A stretch of DNA of 55,693 nucleotides, from the NCBI GenBank assembly GCA_016868585.1, contig VGGR01000009.1, positions 1 to 55,693 on the forward strand, written 5' to 3'. This DNA comes from Bacteroidota bacterium. GTDB taxonomy: Bacteria; Bacteroidota; Bacteroidia; Chitinophagales; Chitinophagaceae. Below the pieces are notes generated by a model, which was given only the letters and a program-made list of their open reading frames with translations, was not told the DNA's origin and ran no database searches. The translations under genes were made by a program, and so were the position numbers. Positions 1 to 8,269 of this stretch are shown here, in pieces (position 1 is the stretch's first letter; every line of letters begins with the position of its first letter).

Positions 1-1
1 G

Positions 2-85
2 TGCCCGAGATCGGAGTCGAACCGATACATCCTTGCGAACGGCAGATTTTGAGTCTGCTGCGTCTACCAATTCCGCCACCCGGGC
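2..85 (-). tRNA. tRNA-Leu (anticodon CAA)
   Basis: Read on the minus strand this folds as a class II tRNA. The acceptor GCCCGGG pairs with CTCGGGC (one G-T pair), the D arm carries GGTAGACGC, the anticodon stem GCAGA/TCTGC closes the loop CTCAAAA with anticodon CAA, there is a long variable arm as expected for Leu, and the T loop is GGTTCGACTCC. The discriminator is A. Only one C follows before the window edge, so the CCA tail does not appear to be encoded. Confidence 0.96.
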
Positions 86-132
86 GAGGTTTGCAAAATT
101 AGGGGAATTTGCTGTTTAACTGAAGGCTGCCT

Positions 133-1704
133 TTATTTGTTAACTCTTTGTAAGTCCAAATCATGGAAGTCAAAACTAAAATCAATATTTGGAGAAATGC
201 CCTTCATTTTTATTGATTGTGCTTTACCTGTTTCGTCAAGTGAAAACATGACAAATGCATCAGCGTTCATTGCCTGGTATTCCCATTTTATAGCAAAGGT
301 ATTAGCATTATAAAAAGCCATTGGGCCATTTAATTTCGGGGAACGGTGACATTTTATCCAAAGTTGCTTGTCTTTCATAAACACTTCTACATTTCCAAAC
401 CATTTGTCCTCATAAATTCCGATGAAGTCTTCATTTTTTATTGGAGTATTTTTTGAAGCTTTGACTTTTTCCCAAACCCTTGTTGTTACTGAATCGCTTG
501 AACCTTTCGATTCATTCATCCATCCGACAACTTTGTCTGTCCAACCAAAATCGTCCAAACCTAAGTAACTATCGGCAATGGTGTTTCCAACTGAATACGT
601 AAGTCCACCACCACCACTCTCAGTATTGGTTAAAATTACAATGCCTAAATTCAAATCGGGATACATCGTAACATGCGAGAGCATTCCAGGTAAACCGCCA
701 CCGTGCTCAACTTTCAAATTCCCTTTAGCATCGGATAAATCCCATCCTAAACCATACCCCGCAAAATGAGTATTATATCTTGGACCGGCTTTGGCTGGTA
801 GGGCGGTATGAATACGCCACATTTCTTTGTGGTTCCTCGATGAAAACAAAGACATTTTCAAATCAGGTCCATATTTTCCTTTATTCAAACGCACAATCAT
901 CCATTTTGCCATATCTGCTACGTTTGAATAAATACCGCCGGCAGCACTTCCCATTCCTATGCTGTAAGCGTCAATCGTTTTTATAGTTCCCGATTCCGAT
1001 GAGTGCGGAGTTGCATCATTGCTTTTGTCTTTCAGCAAACTTCCAACATAAGAATTATTCATTTGCAAAGGTTCAATAATTCCTTTTTGTACAAACAGCT
1101 CATAACTGATGCCGCTGGTTCTGGCAATTACTTCACCTGCCACTATGTACAATAAATTGTCGTAATCAAATTGAGTTCTAAAAGCCGATGTTGGTTTAAA
1201 ATGTTGAAAGCTGGAAACAACATCCATAATCGTAAAGTCTGACCCATCAGGGAAAAACATCAAATCACCAACACCTAATCCAAGACCGCTTCGATGTGTT
1301 AATAAATCCTGGATATTAAAATTCTCAGTTACATACTCATTATACATTTTGAATTCTGGAATATGGTCTTTCACTTTATCCGTCCATTTTAGTTTTCCTT
1401 CTTCTTCCAAAATGGCAAGTGCCGTCGCAGTAAATGCTTTGGTATTTGACGCAATCTGAAAATTGGTGTTTTCATTCACTGGTTTTTTAGTGTTAATATC
1501 TGCTACGCCATATCCTTTTGAATGAATCACTTTTCCATCTTTCACAATGGCTATTGATGCTCCTGCTACCTTGAATTTTATCAATGATTCAGCCATTAAT
1601 GAATCAATTTTTTGCGAAGATATTTGAGCAAAGGTTGTAGTCGCTACTAAACAAATTAAAAGCTGTGATGTTAAAATTGTTGTTATTTTTTTCATATTTA
1701 TCAA
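133..1704 (-). CDS. Secreted serine hydrolase, beta-lactamase/PBP class C family
   Basis: The 523-residue product begins with a signal peptide (charged MKK, hydrophobic core, likely cleavage after TTFAQ near residue 27), so it should act in the periplasm or at the surface. The class C serine-hydrolase signatures are present: SNTK with the nucleophile at Ser86, YDN at residues 181-183 and HGGG at 334-337. The last ~110 residues look like the DUF3471-type domain often fused to this family. Members include D-aminopeptidases, esterases and PBP4*-like peptidases, so the substrate cannot be told from sequence. The start is either of two ATGs three codons apart; the second (MKK) gives the better signal peptide. 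The gene looks more AT-rich than its neighbours and shares no operon with tRNA-Leu or hscB. Confidence 0.9.
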   Translation of the reverse strand: MINMKKITTILTSQLLICLVATTTFAQISSQKIDSLMAESLIKFKVAGASIAIVKDGKVIHSKGYGVADINTKKPVNENTNFQIASNTKAFTATALAILEEEGKLKWTDKVKDHIPEFKMYNEYVTENFNIQDLLTHRSGLGLGVGDLMFFPDGSDFTIMDVVSSFQHFKPTSAFRTQFDYDNLLYIVAGEVIARTSGISYELFVQKGIIEPLQMNNSYVGSLLKDKSNDATPHSSESGTIKTIDAYSIGMGSAAGGIYSNVADMAKWMIVRLNKGKYGPDLKMSLFSSRNHKEMWRIHTALPAKAGPRYNTHFAGYGLGWDLSDAKGNLKVEHGGGLPGMLSHVTMYPDLNLGIVILTNTESGGGGLTYSVGNTIADSYLGLDDFGWTDKVVGWMNESKGSSDSVTTRVWEKVKASKNTPIKNEDFIGIYEDKWFGNVEVFMKDKQLWIKCHRSPKLNGPMAFYNANTFAIKWEYQAMNADAFVMFSLDETGKAQSIKMKGISPNIDFSFDFHDLDLQRVNK

Positions 1705-1725
1705 TTGATTGTCTATTTTCTGTTT

Positions 1726-2253
1726 TTAATATTGTACAGAGAACATGTTGTCCTCGGCTGATTCAATTCTCTTTTGAATCCTATCCAAGTATTTGCTTTT
1801 GTAATAATATTCTTTAATTCTTTCAAATTCTATCTCAGCGGTAGCGGCAGGTGATTTTACAAGTAAACTCTTGACGCCTTCATAAAGTTCTTTTTTGTAT
1901 TGATGCAATTTTTCTTGCAGGACTGCACATTGATTTGAATTTTTCTCTACCAGCTGTTCATTTAGCTCCATCATTTCCATTAAAAAATCAGCAGATAAAG
2001 TAGGATTATCCTGCTCAGTAATTTTGCCAGAAAGTTGTAGCGCATAATACAGGGTTGCTAAGGGTTCTTGAAATACTTGCCAGCCCTTGTTTACTGCTGC
2101 GCAAATTTCAATCAGTTTTTCCTGGTTGATTTCGTTTTCATGCGAGTGAAAGTCGGGATGGTATTTACGGCTTAGCTCCAAAAATTTGGGTCTGATTTTT
2201 ATTGCATCGACCTCAAATTGAAGTGGTATTTCAAACAGTTCAAAATAGTTCAT
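1726..2253 (-). CDS. hscB: Fe-S cluster co-chaperone HscB (Hsc20)
   Basis: A 175-residue cytosolic J-protein with the HPD tripeptide at residues 32-34 (context YHPDF), followed by the helical C-terminal domain that in the Hsc20 family binds the scaffold IscU. Known role: it delivers scaffold-bound Fe-S clusters to the Hsp70 HscA and stimulates its ATPase. Length fits the family (about 170-175). No isc or suf genes are adjacent, so it stands alone. A minus-strand -7 box TACCTTTG lies at 2294-2301, giving a predicted leader of about 34 nt. It diverges from the dehydrogenase at 2303. Confidence 0.9.
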   Translation of the reverse strand: MNYFELFEIPLQFEVDAIKIRPKFLELSRKYHPDFHSHENEINQEKLIEICAAVNKGWQVFQEPLATLYYALQLSGKITEQDNPTLSADFLMEMMELNEQLVEKNSNQCAVLQEKLHQYKKELYEGVKSLLVKSPAATAEIEFERIKEYYYKSKYLDRIQKRIESAEDNMFSVQY

Positions 2254-2273
2254 AGGTAAGCCCTAAAGTGGGT

Positions 2274-2301
2274 TAACTTTGCTTAATCGATTGCAAAGGT
2301 A
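2274..2301. promoter_or_regulatory. Face-to-face -7 boxes between hscB and the dehydrogenase gene
   Basis: The plus strand has TAACTTTG at 2274-2281 and the minus strand has TACCTTTG at 2301-2294; both match the Bacteroidota -7 consensus TAnnTTTG. They point at each other across 12 bp inside an imperfect palindrome (ACTTTGC ... GCAAAGGT). Predicted transcription starts fall within a base or two of each other near 2287-2288, so the two promoters would compete for polymerase. I see no convincing -33 boxes. Confidence 0.6.
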
Positions 2302-2302
2302 C

Positions 2303-3514
2303 ATGCCTATGATTACTATTGGTATTATTCGGGAGGGTAAAACACCGGCAGATAATCGGGTAGCTTTTACACCTGCTCAGTGTAAATGGCTTCTTAAGAA
2401 CTTTCCCTCAGTATGCGTGCTTGTTCAACCCTCTGAAAACCGATGTTTCTCCGATCGAGAATATGAACGGGCGGGTGCTATATTAACTGAGGACCTTTCC
2501 AGTGCTACATATTTGTTTGGGATCAAAGAGGTGCCCATTCAATGCTTGTTGGAGGATAAAACTTATTTATTTTTCTCTCACACTAAAAAGCTGCAATCCT
2601 ATAATCAGCTGTTATTTCACACACTGATGAAAAAGAGGATCACCTTGATTGATTATGAATGTTTAGAGCACGATGATGGTCAGCGAATTATTGGATTTGG
2701 ATTTTTCGCAGGTGTAGTAGGCGCGCACAATGGACTTATGGCCTATGGGGTAAGAACCGGATTATTTAATTTAGAAAGAGTTTATAAACAAAAGAATTTC
2801 AATGAGTTAATTCATAGTTATTTTGAAATAAAGTTACCTCCAATAAAAATTGCCGTTACGGGTTCTGGGCGAGTGGCCCATGGAGTCATGGAAGTTTTGA
2901 ACCTGATGGGAGTAAGGGAAGTAGAACCAGATGAATATCGCTCAATAATATTTAGTTATCCTGTTTATACACAACTAAAAGGCGGCGATTTATTTAGGAA
3001 CAGGATTACGGGGGGCTATAACCGTGAGGAATTTCATTCCAAACACCAAGACTATTACTGCCTTTTTGGGCCCTATATTTCTTGTACTGATATTTTACTA
3101 AACGGCATTTATTGGGAGGAGGGTATGGAAAGGTTATTTGAAGCAGCTGCCATAAAGCAACCTGAATTTAGGATCGCTACCATTGCTGATATCACCGATG
3201 ATGCGTTTGGCTCCATTCCGATTAATTTTGGAGATCAAACAATTGAGGACCCTGTATATGGGGTTGATAAAACTAGTTTGCAAAAAACAGCACCCTATCT
3301 CTCAAATGCTGTGGACGTAATAGCGGTAGGCAATCTGCCTAATGAACTACCCAAGGATGCCAGTCGTTACTTTGGCGAACAACTAATTAAGTTCATTCTG
3401 GAGGATCTGCTTGTGCAGGGTAGTTCACCTCTATTGAAACGTGCCACTATATTGAGGGGGGGCATACTAACAGATGACTATCAATATATGCGGGATTACG
3501 CTACCCAAAAATAG
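2303..3514 (+). CDS. NAD(P)-dependent dehydrogenase, alanine/saccharopine dehydrogenase (AlaDH/PNT) family
   Basis: A ~403-residue protein. The N-terminal AlaDH/PNT-type domain opens IGIIREGKTPADNRVAFTP, and a Rossmann segment follows with GSGRVAHGV for NAD(P). The closest functional analogues I recognise are lysine-forming saccharopine dehydrogenases (LYS1 type) and bacterial alanine dehydrogenases. Which substrate is used is not decidable here, and no lysine genes flank it (dapF is 14 kb away). A TTG 24 bp upstream could extend the frame, but it overlaps the -7 box TAACTTTG (2274-2281), so an ATG at 2303 or 2309 is preferred, with a leader of about 15 nt. Confidence 0.75.
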   Translation: MPMITIGIIREGKTPADNRVAFTPAQCKWLLKNFPSVCVLVQPSENRCFSDREYERAGAILTEDLSSATYLFGIKEVPIQCLLEDKTYLFFSHTKKLQSYNQLLFHTLMKKRITLIDYECLEHDDGQRIIGFGFFAGVVGAHNGLMAYGVRTGLFNLERVYKQKNFNELIHSYFEIKLPPIKIAVTGSGRVAHGVMEVLNLMGVREVEPDEYRSIIFSYPVYTQLKGGDLFRNRITGGYNREEFHSKHQDYYCLFGPYISCTDILLNGIYWEEGMERLFEAAAIKQPEFRIATIADITDDAFGSIPINFGDQTIEDPVYGVDKTSLQKTAPYLSNAVDVIAVGNLPNELPKDASRYFGEQLIKFILEDLLVQGSSPLLKRATILRGGILTDDYQYMRDYATQK

Positions 3515-3517
3515 TTG

Positions 3518-4255
3518 TTACAAATACAGATAATAATCTTTTAGTAGCGAAATGGCATCCGGACTATAGTCATTATGGTCCCCCTGGACGATAAGATCAG
3601 TTTGTTTGCAGGCTGGTGTACTTGACCCATTATTTCTTCGGCATACAACCAGAATCCTTGAAATTATTTTATTGGGGCCAGGTCTAACATAGCAGCAATC
3701 TGTTATACAAAGATGCAACGACTCGCAATCCTTGACCAACTCATTTTTTCTGCTTACCGGTAATAGTAAAAAGATATATCCAGTTGCATTGAGTAAGCGG
3801 CAGCTTGCCATCAATAGCTCAGGAAGGGTGAGACTTGTGTCGTGGAAAGCAAGGTTTTTTGCTCTTGAATTTGCCAGAAGGTCTCTTTCAAAAAATGGGG
3901 GATTGCTGATAATTACATCAAACCCATATTGATCATCGTATTGTTTAATATCTCCTTGCTGTACCTGAATGTTTTTACACCAAGGCGAATGTTGAATATT
4001 TTCTGTGGCCTGCTGCGCAGCTGCTTCATCGATCTCCATAGCTGTGATAGTGCAACTGGTCAATTGCTGCGCTGTCATCAGCGAAAGAAGTCCGGTTCCT
4101 GTTCCGATGTCTAGTATACGGGGTGATGGTAAACCTGATTCAACAATTTTCTGCGCTACCCAAGCGCCAAAAATACAAGCATCAGTGCTCACTTTCATTG
4201 CGCATTGATCTTGCTTAACGGAAAACTGTTTGCAGGTAAAAGTAGCTTGTCCCAT
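3518..4255 (-). CDS. trmN6: tRNA1(Val) adenine-37 N6-methyltransferase TrmN6
   Basis: A 245-residue class I SAM methyltransferase. The SAM-binding motif DIGTGTG is at residues 49-55 and the N6-adenine methyltransferase motif NPPFF at 118-122. The opening MGQATFTCKQF and the overall length match the YfiC/TrmN6 family, which methylates A37 of tRNA-Val1. Its ATG directly abuts the stop codon of tsaD, so the two tRNA-modification genes form an operon and are likely translationally coupled. A different N6-adenine substrate cannot be fully excluded. Confidence 0.87.
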   Translation of the reverse strand: MGQATFTCKQFSVKQDQCAMKVSTDACIFGAWVAQKIVESGLPSPRILDIGTGTGLLSLMTAQQLTSCTITAMEIDEAAAQQATENIQHSPWCKNIQVQQGDIKQYDDQYGFDVIISNPPFFERDLLANSRAKNLAFHDTSLTLPELLMASCRLLNATGYIFLLLPVSRKNELVKDCESLHLCITDCCYVRPGPNKIISRILVVCRRNNGSSTPACKQTDLIVQGDHNDYSPDAISLLKDYYLYL

Positions 4256-5299
4256 TTACCAGTTTGCTCTTGCCGAGGAGGAGAGTGTAAGATCGCTACG
4301 CTGATTGTCCAAGTATTTATAGTAGGCTGTAATGGCAATCATCCCTGCGTTGTCGGTGGAATATTCAAAAAGAGGTATAGATGCTTTCCATCCTTTTTGT
4401 TGGGCCAATGTTAAGAACTCCTTTCGTAGTCCTCTATTGGCAGATACACCTCCTGCCAGGCAAACAGATCGAATTCCCGTTTGGTGTACGGCTTTTTCTA
4501 ATTTGTCCAGCAAAATTGATATGATACGTTGCTGGATGGAAGCGCATATATCTGATAAGTTGTCTGCGATAAATTTATCTTGTTCTATTTTGGAAATCTG
4601 CTGTCCTTGTTTGTAAGATACTGATTTACCTGCCTGTTGAAGAAAATATAAAATAGCAGTTTTTAGTCCGCTAAAACTAAAATCCAGTCCCGCTATCTGG
4701 GGCTTAGGAAAATTAAAGCGTTTGCCATCACCAGCCTGAGCATAATGATCTATAAGCGGCCCTCCCGGGTAAGGGAGCCCAAGTAATTTTGCCGATTTGT
4801 CAAAGGCTTCTCCAGCGGCATCATCAATTGTTTCTCCAAGTACTTTCATGGTGAGCGGGGAATCACACTGTATTAATTGTGTATGCCCCCCACTTACCGT
4901 TAGGCATAAAAAAGGAAACGATGGTTTGGGTGAATCGATCAGGTTGGCCAATACATGCGCCTGCATATGATGAACTGCGATCAGAGGAATTTTTTGTGAT
5001 AACGCCAGTGATTTGGCAAATTGCCCGCCTACTAACAAGGATCCAATGAGTCCAGGACTCTGTGTATATCCCACGGCGTTAATTTCAGCCATGCGCACTC
5101 CTGCTTTTTTTATCGCAGCATCAACTACTGGAACAATATGTTGCATATGTGCTCTGGAGGCTAATTCCGGCACCACCCCCCCATATTGTTCATGTACTTT
5201 TTGACCTGCAACAATATTGGACACTATACAGCCATCGACACAAACTGCAGCAGCGGTTTCGTCACAGGAGGATTCTATAGCTAGAATTCGTACAGGCAT
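4256..5299 (-). CDS. tsaD: tRNA N6-adenosine threonylcarbamoyltransferase TsaD
   Basis: A 347-residue ASKHA-fold protein that transfers threonylcarbamoyl to A37 of ANN-decoding tRNAs, together with TsaB/TsaE. Signatures seen: the N-terminal ILAIESSCDETAAAV, the metal-binding HMQAH at residues 111-115, and GGHTQL. Length is typical. First gene of the tsaD-trmN6 operon, separated from the upstream permease by 36 bp. Essential in most bacteria. Confidence 0.97.
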   Translation of the reverse strand: MPVRILAIESSCDETAAAVCVDGCIVSNIVAGQKVHEQYGGVVPELASRAHMQHIVPVVDAAIKKAGVRMAEINAVGYTQSPGLIGSLLVGGQFAKSLALSQKIPLIAVHHMQAHVLANLIDSPKPSFPFLCLTVSGGHTQLIQCDSPLTMKVLGETIDDAAGEAFDKSAKLLGLPYPGGPLIDHYAQAGDGKRFNFPKPQIAGLDFSFSGLKTAILYFLQQAGKSVSYKQGQQISKIEQDKFIADNLSDICASIQQRIISILLDKLEKAVHQTGIRSVCLAGGVSANRGLRKEFLTLAQQKGWKASIPLFEYSTDNAGMIAITAYYKYLDNQRSDLTLSSSARANW

Positions 5300-5335
5300 T
5301 ATAGCAAAAATAGGAAAGTCCCTTTGCTACCTAAG

Positions 5336-6595
5336 TTATTTACTTCTAATAGCAACAACCGGGTCCATTCGAGCGGCCTGGCGTGCAGGCACAAACCCTG
5401 CAATTACCCCCACTGCTATGCAGATACCGATTGCCAAAAACATATTTGCGGTGGAAATGGAAACGGGAAAATTCAATGTTTTGGTTAATACCTGCGTGAG
5501 TAAAAAAACAAGTGAAAGCCCAATCAGTCCGCCGATAATGCACAGAAAGGAGGACTCCAGTAAAAACTCGGTTAAGATAATGTGATTTTTTGCACCAATT
5601 GCTTTTTTTAGGCCAATTTGACTGGTTCTTTCACGAACGGTTACGAACATAATATTAGCCACGCCAAACATTCCTACAATCAAGGACAGTGTGGCAATTG
5701 CCCAACCTCCAATATTTACATTGACAAATATGTCGCCAATCGCCTTACTAAAGTCATTGATATCGTTCAGGGAAAAATTGTCTTCCTGAGTGGGGGAAAG
5801 TTTTCGAATGGCACGCATAGTGCCAGCCAATTCGTCTTTCACCGCTTTACTAGTCAAGTTGGGTTTTCCCTGAACCATGATAAGCGGGTCTGCTCTCAGC
5901 TCGTTCATAATGGTACGTCCAAAGCGATAGGGTACCATAAGACTATTATCAAATTTCCAACCTTCATCCCCCAACATACTCTTACCTTGTTTCTTGATCA
6001 CTCCTATGATTAAAACCTTTTTACCTCTCACTTCCACATATTTATCTGCTGCCAGTTCAGGTTTACCAAAAAGTTTTTCAGCCGCCTCGTGTCCAATCAG
6101 TCCAACATTAGCTGCATTATCAAACTCGCGTTCTAAAAATGAACGTCCATTTGCAATCTCTATCATACGAATTTTTTCAAAATCCTGACTGATGCCCTGT
6201 ATATATGTTCCACTTAATTGCTTGCCTCCAAATTCTATGGGATAATTTGATCCAATGTGAAAGGCAACATATTGAGTTGTAGAGGTTCTTTTTCGAATCT
6301 CTTCCGTTTCCAGGTAACGAGGTGAGGGTCTTTTTACGAACTTCCACCAGGGATAATCTGGACCGCCTCCACTATACTCCCATTTGTCTATGTAAATGGT
6401 GTTATTGCCAAGTGATTTGATCTCGTTCTGAATATTTTGTTCCAGACTGTTTACGGTAGCTAACACTCCGATTATGCAAAAAATTCCAATGGTAATGCCA
6501 AAAAGTGAGAGGAATGTTCTTAGCTTATTTTTCCAACATTCCTGAGCTGCCATTTTAAAGCTGCTGGAAAGGATTTCTAATGTTCGCCGAAGCAT
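5336..6595 (-). CDS. ABC transporter permease, MacB/FtsX family
   Basis: A 419-residue inner-membrane protein with the MacB layout: one N-terminal membrane helix (about residues 27-49), a large periplasmic MacB_PCD domain, then three C-terminal helices of the FtsX domain ending in VPARQAARMDPVVAIR, the family's usual tail. No ATPase gene is adjacent, so its partner must be encoded elsewhere. MacB-type systems export lipoproteins, peptides or drugs or act as mechanotransmitters; the substrate is unknown. On the minus strand the -7 box TACATTTG (6607-6600) ends only 4 nt before the ATG, so the message is probably leaderless. Confidence 0.88.
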   Translation of the reverse strand: MLRRTLEILSSSFKMAAQECWKNKLRTFLSLFGITIGIFCIIGVLATVNSLEQNIQNEIKSLGNNTIYIDKWEYSGGGPDYPWWKFVKRPSPRYLETEEIRKRTSTTQYVAFHIGSNYPIEFGGKQLSGTYIQGISQDFEKIRMIEIANGRSFLEREFDNAANVGLIGHEAAEKLFGKPELAADKYVEVRGKKVLIIGVIKKQGKSMLGDEGWKFDNSLMVPYRFGRTIMNELRADPLIMVQGKPNLTSKAVKDELAGTMRAIRKLSPTQEDNFSLNDINDFSKAIGDIFVNVNIGGWAIATLSLIVGMFGVANIMFVTVRERTSQIGLKKAIGAKNHIILTEFLLESSFLCIIGGLIGLSLVFLLTQVLTKTLNFPVSISTANMFLAIGICIAVGVIAGFVPARQAARMDPVVAIRSK

Positions 6596-6599
6596 AGTG

Positions 6600-6607
6600 C
6601 AAATGTA
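6600..6607 (-). promoter_or_regulatory. -7 box of the MacB-like permease gene
   Basis: TACATTTG on the minus strand (6607-6600) matches TAnnTTTG exactly, with 4 nt between it and the ATG at 6595. Implies a leaderless transcript. Confidence 0.5.
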
Positions 6608-6665
6608 GAGTCTAATGTGCTGGTATTTCCAATAAATTGACAGGCGGTGAATAGCAATGCTGACT

Positions 6666-6673
6666 TACCTTTG
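6666..6673 (+). promoter_or_regulatory. -7 promoter box of prfC
   Basis: TACCTTTG is an exact TAnnTTTG match ending 9 nt before the ATG at 6683. It predicts a transcription start about 3 nt upstream of the start codon and argues against the GTG at 6647, which lies upstream of the box. Confidence 0.6.
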
Positions 6674-6682
6674 CGCCGCAAC

Positions 6683-8269
6683 ATGAAATACCAGGAACCC
6701 ATATCTCGCAGGAGAACCTTTGCCATCATTTCTCACCCCGACGCGGGAAAGACTACGCTTACTGAAAAATTTTTACTTTTTGGAGGTGCCATTCAGGTGG
6801 CCGGAGCTGTAAAAAGTAACAAGATAAAGAAGCATGCTACCAGTGACTTCATGGAAATTGAACGACAGCGTGGGATCTCGGTGGCTACTTCGGTAATGAG
6901 TTTTGAGTACAAAGGGACGTTGATCAATCTGTTGGATACACCCGGGCATAAGGATTTTGCTGAAGATACATACCGTACACTTACCGCTGTGGACAGCGTT
7001 ATTTTGGTTGTGGATAGTGTTAATGGCGTAGAGGAACAAACCCGTCGTCTGATGGGAGTATGTAGAATGCGAGATACCCCGGTAATTCTTTTTATCAACA
7101 AAATGGATCGGGATGGTAAAAATCGGTTTGATTTACTGGAGGAGGTAGAGAAAGAGCTATCTATTGAGTTACACCCGATGACATGGCCTATTAATAGCGG
7201 AAAGGAGTTTAAAGGGGTGTACAATATCGCAGAAAAAAATTTATTGTTATTTCAAGCCGGCACCAAGGGAAATGAGGACATATTAACGGTGGATAATCTT
7301 TTTAGTGCCATCTTGGATGAACGGCTGGGAGAAAAAGATGCAACAACACTCCGCGAGGATGTTGAATTGATTGATGGGGTGCATGGGACCTTATCTGTTG
7401 AACGATATTTAGCCGGTAAAGTGGCTCCGGTTTTTTTCGGAAGTGCCATCAACAATTTTGGTGTACGTGAAATGCTGAATACGTTTATCCGTATTGCCCC
7501 CGCTCCCCAATCAAGAGCCACCTCCACTCGACAGGTAGATCCTCATGAAGATAAAATGACGGGATTTGTTTTTAAAATTCACGCCAATTTAGATCCCAAG
7601 CATCGGGACAGAATTGCTTTCATGCGCATTTGCTCCGGTAAGTTTGAACGTAGTAAATATTTCCATCACGTTCGGCTCGGCAAGGATATACGGTTCACCA
7701 ATCCTTATTCGTTTATGGCGCGCGACAAAAACATCATTGAAGATGCTTTCGCGGGGGACGTTGTAGGTTTATTTGATACTGGAAACTTTAAGATTGGAGA
7801 TACACTTACGGAGGGAGAGAAATTTTATTTCACCGGTATTCCTTCTTTTTCACCTGAAATATTCAAAGAGGTGGTCAACAAGGATCCTCTAAAGACTAAG
7901 CAATTGGAAAAGGGCTTATTGCAATTAACGGAGGAGGGAGTGGCGCAGCTGTTTACGCAGTTTGGGGGTACAAAAAAGATTATTGGATGTGTAGGAGAGC
8001 TACAGTTTGAAGTAATCCAATATAGACTGCTGCACGAATATGGGGCCTCGGTTGTATTTAACCCACTTTCTTTTTACAAGGCATGTTGGCTAAGGGGGGC
8101 TGATGGGAAAAAACTAGAAGATTTTCTTCGCTTTAAACAAGCTAATGCGGGGGTAGACAAAGATGGGAATCCGGTGTATTTGACACAGAGTGAATGGTTC
8201 TTGAATACTGAAATTTCTAATAACCCTGACATCCAGTTTCACTTTACAAGCGAAATCCATCGCAGCTGA
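6683..8269 (+). CDS. prfC: Peptide chain release factor 3 (RF3)
   Basis: A 528-residue translational GTPase that recycles RF1/RF2 from the ribosome after peptide release. The G1 P-loop HPDAGKTT is near the N-terminus, followed by the RF3-specific GISVATSVM switch I region, DTPGH (G3), NKMD (G4), and the RF3 domains II/III that end in TSEIHRS. Length is typical (about 528). I chose the ATG at 6683 because the promoter box TACCTTTG lies between it and the upstream in-frame GTG (6647). The stop codon abuts that of purB (convergent, zero spacing). Confidence 0.96.
   Translation: MKYQEPISRRRTFAIISHPDAGKTTLTEKFLLFGGAIQVAGAVKSNKIKKHATSDFMEIERQRGISVATSVMSFEYKGTLINLLDTPGHKDFAEDTYRTLTAVDSVILVVDSVNGVEEQTRRLMGVCRMRDTPVILFINKMDRDGKNRFDLLEEVEKELSIELHPMTWPINSGKEFKGVYNIAEKNLLLFQAGTKGNEDILTVDNLFSAILDERLGEKDATTLREDVELIDGVHGTLSVERYLAGKVAPVFFGSAINNFGVREMLNTFIRIAPAPQSRATSTRQVDPHEDKMTGFVFKIHANLDPKHRDRIAFMRICSGKFERSKYFHHVRLGKDIRFTNPYSFMARDKNIIEDAFAGDVVGLFDTGNFKIGDTLTEGEKFYFTGIPSFSPEIFKEVVNKDPLKTKQLEKGLLQLTEEGVAQLFTQFGGTKKIIGCVGELQFEVIQYRLLHEYGASVVFNPLSFYKACWLRGADGKKLEDFLRFKQANAGVDKDGNPVYLTQSEWFLNTEISNNPDIQFHFTSEIHRS

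Noticed and set aside
2-85. tRNA-Leu as an attachment site for an island carrying the serine hydrolase
   Set aside because: The hydrolase lies on the 5' side of the tRNA, no integrase is present, and no repeat of the tRNA 3' end is seen.
133-1704. True beta-lactamase (antibiotic resistance) call
   Set aside because: The class C fold motifs are shared with many peptidases and esterases, and the C-terminal extra domain points to the non-resistance members.
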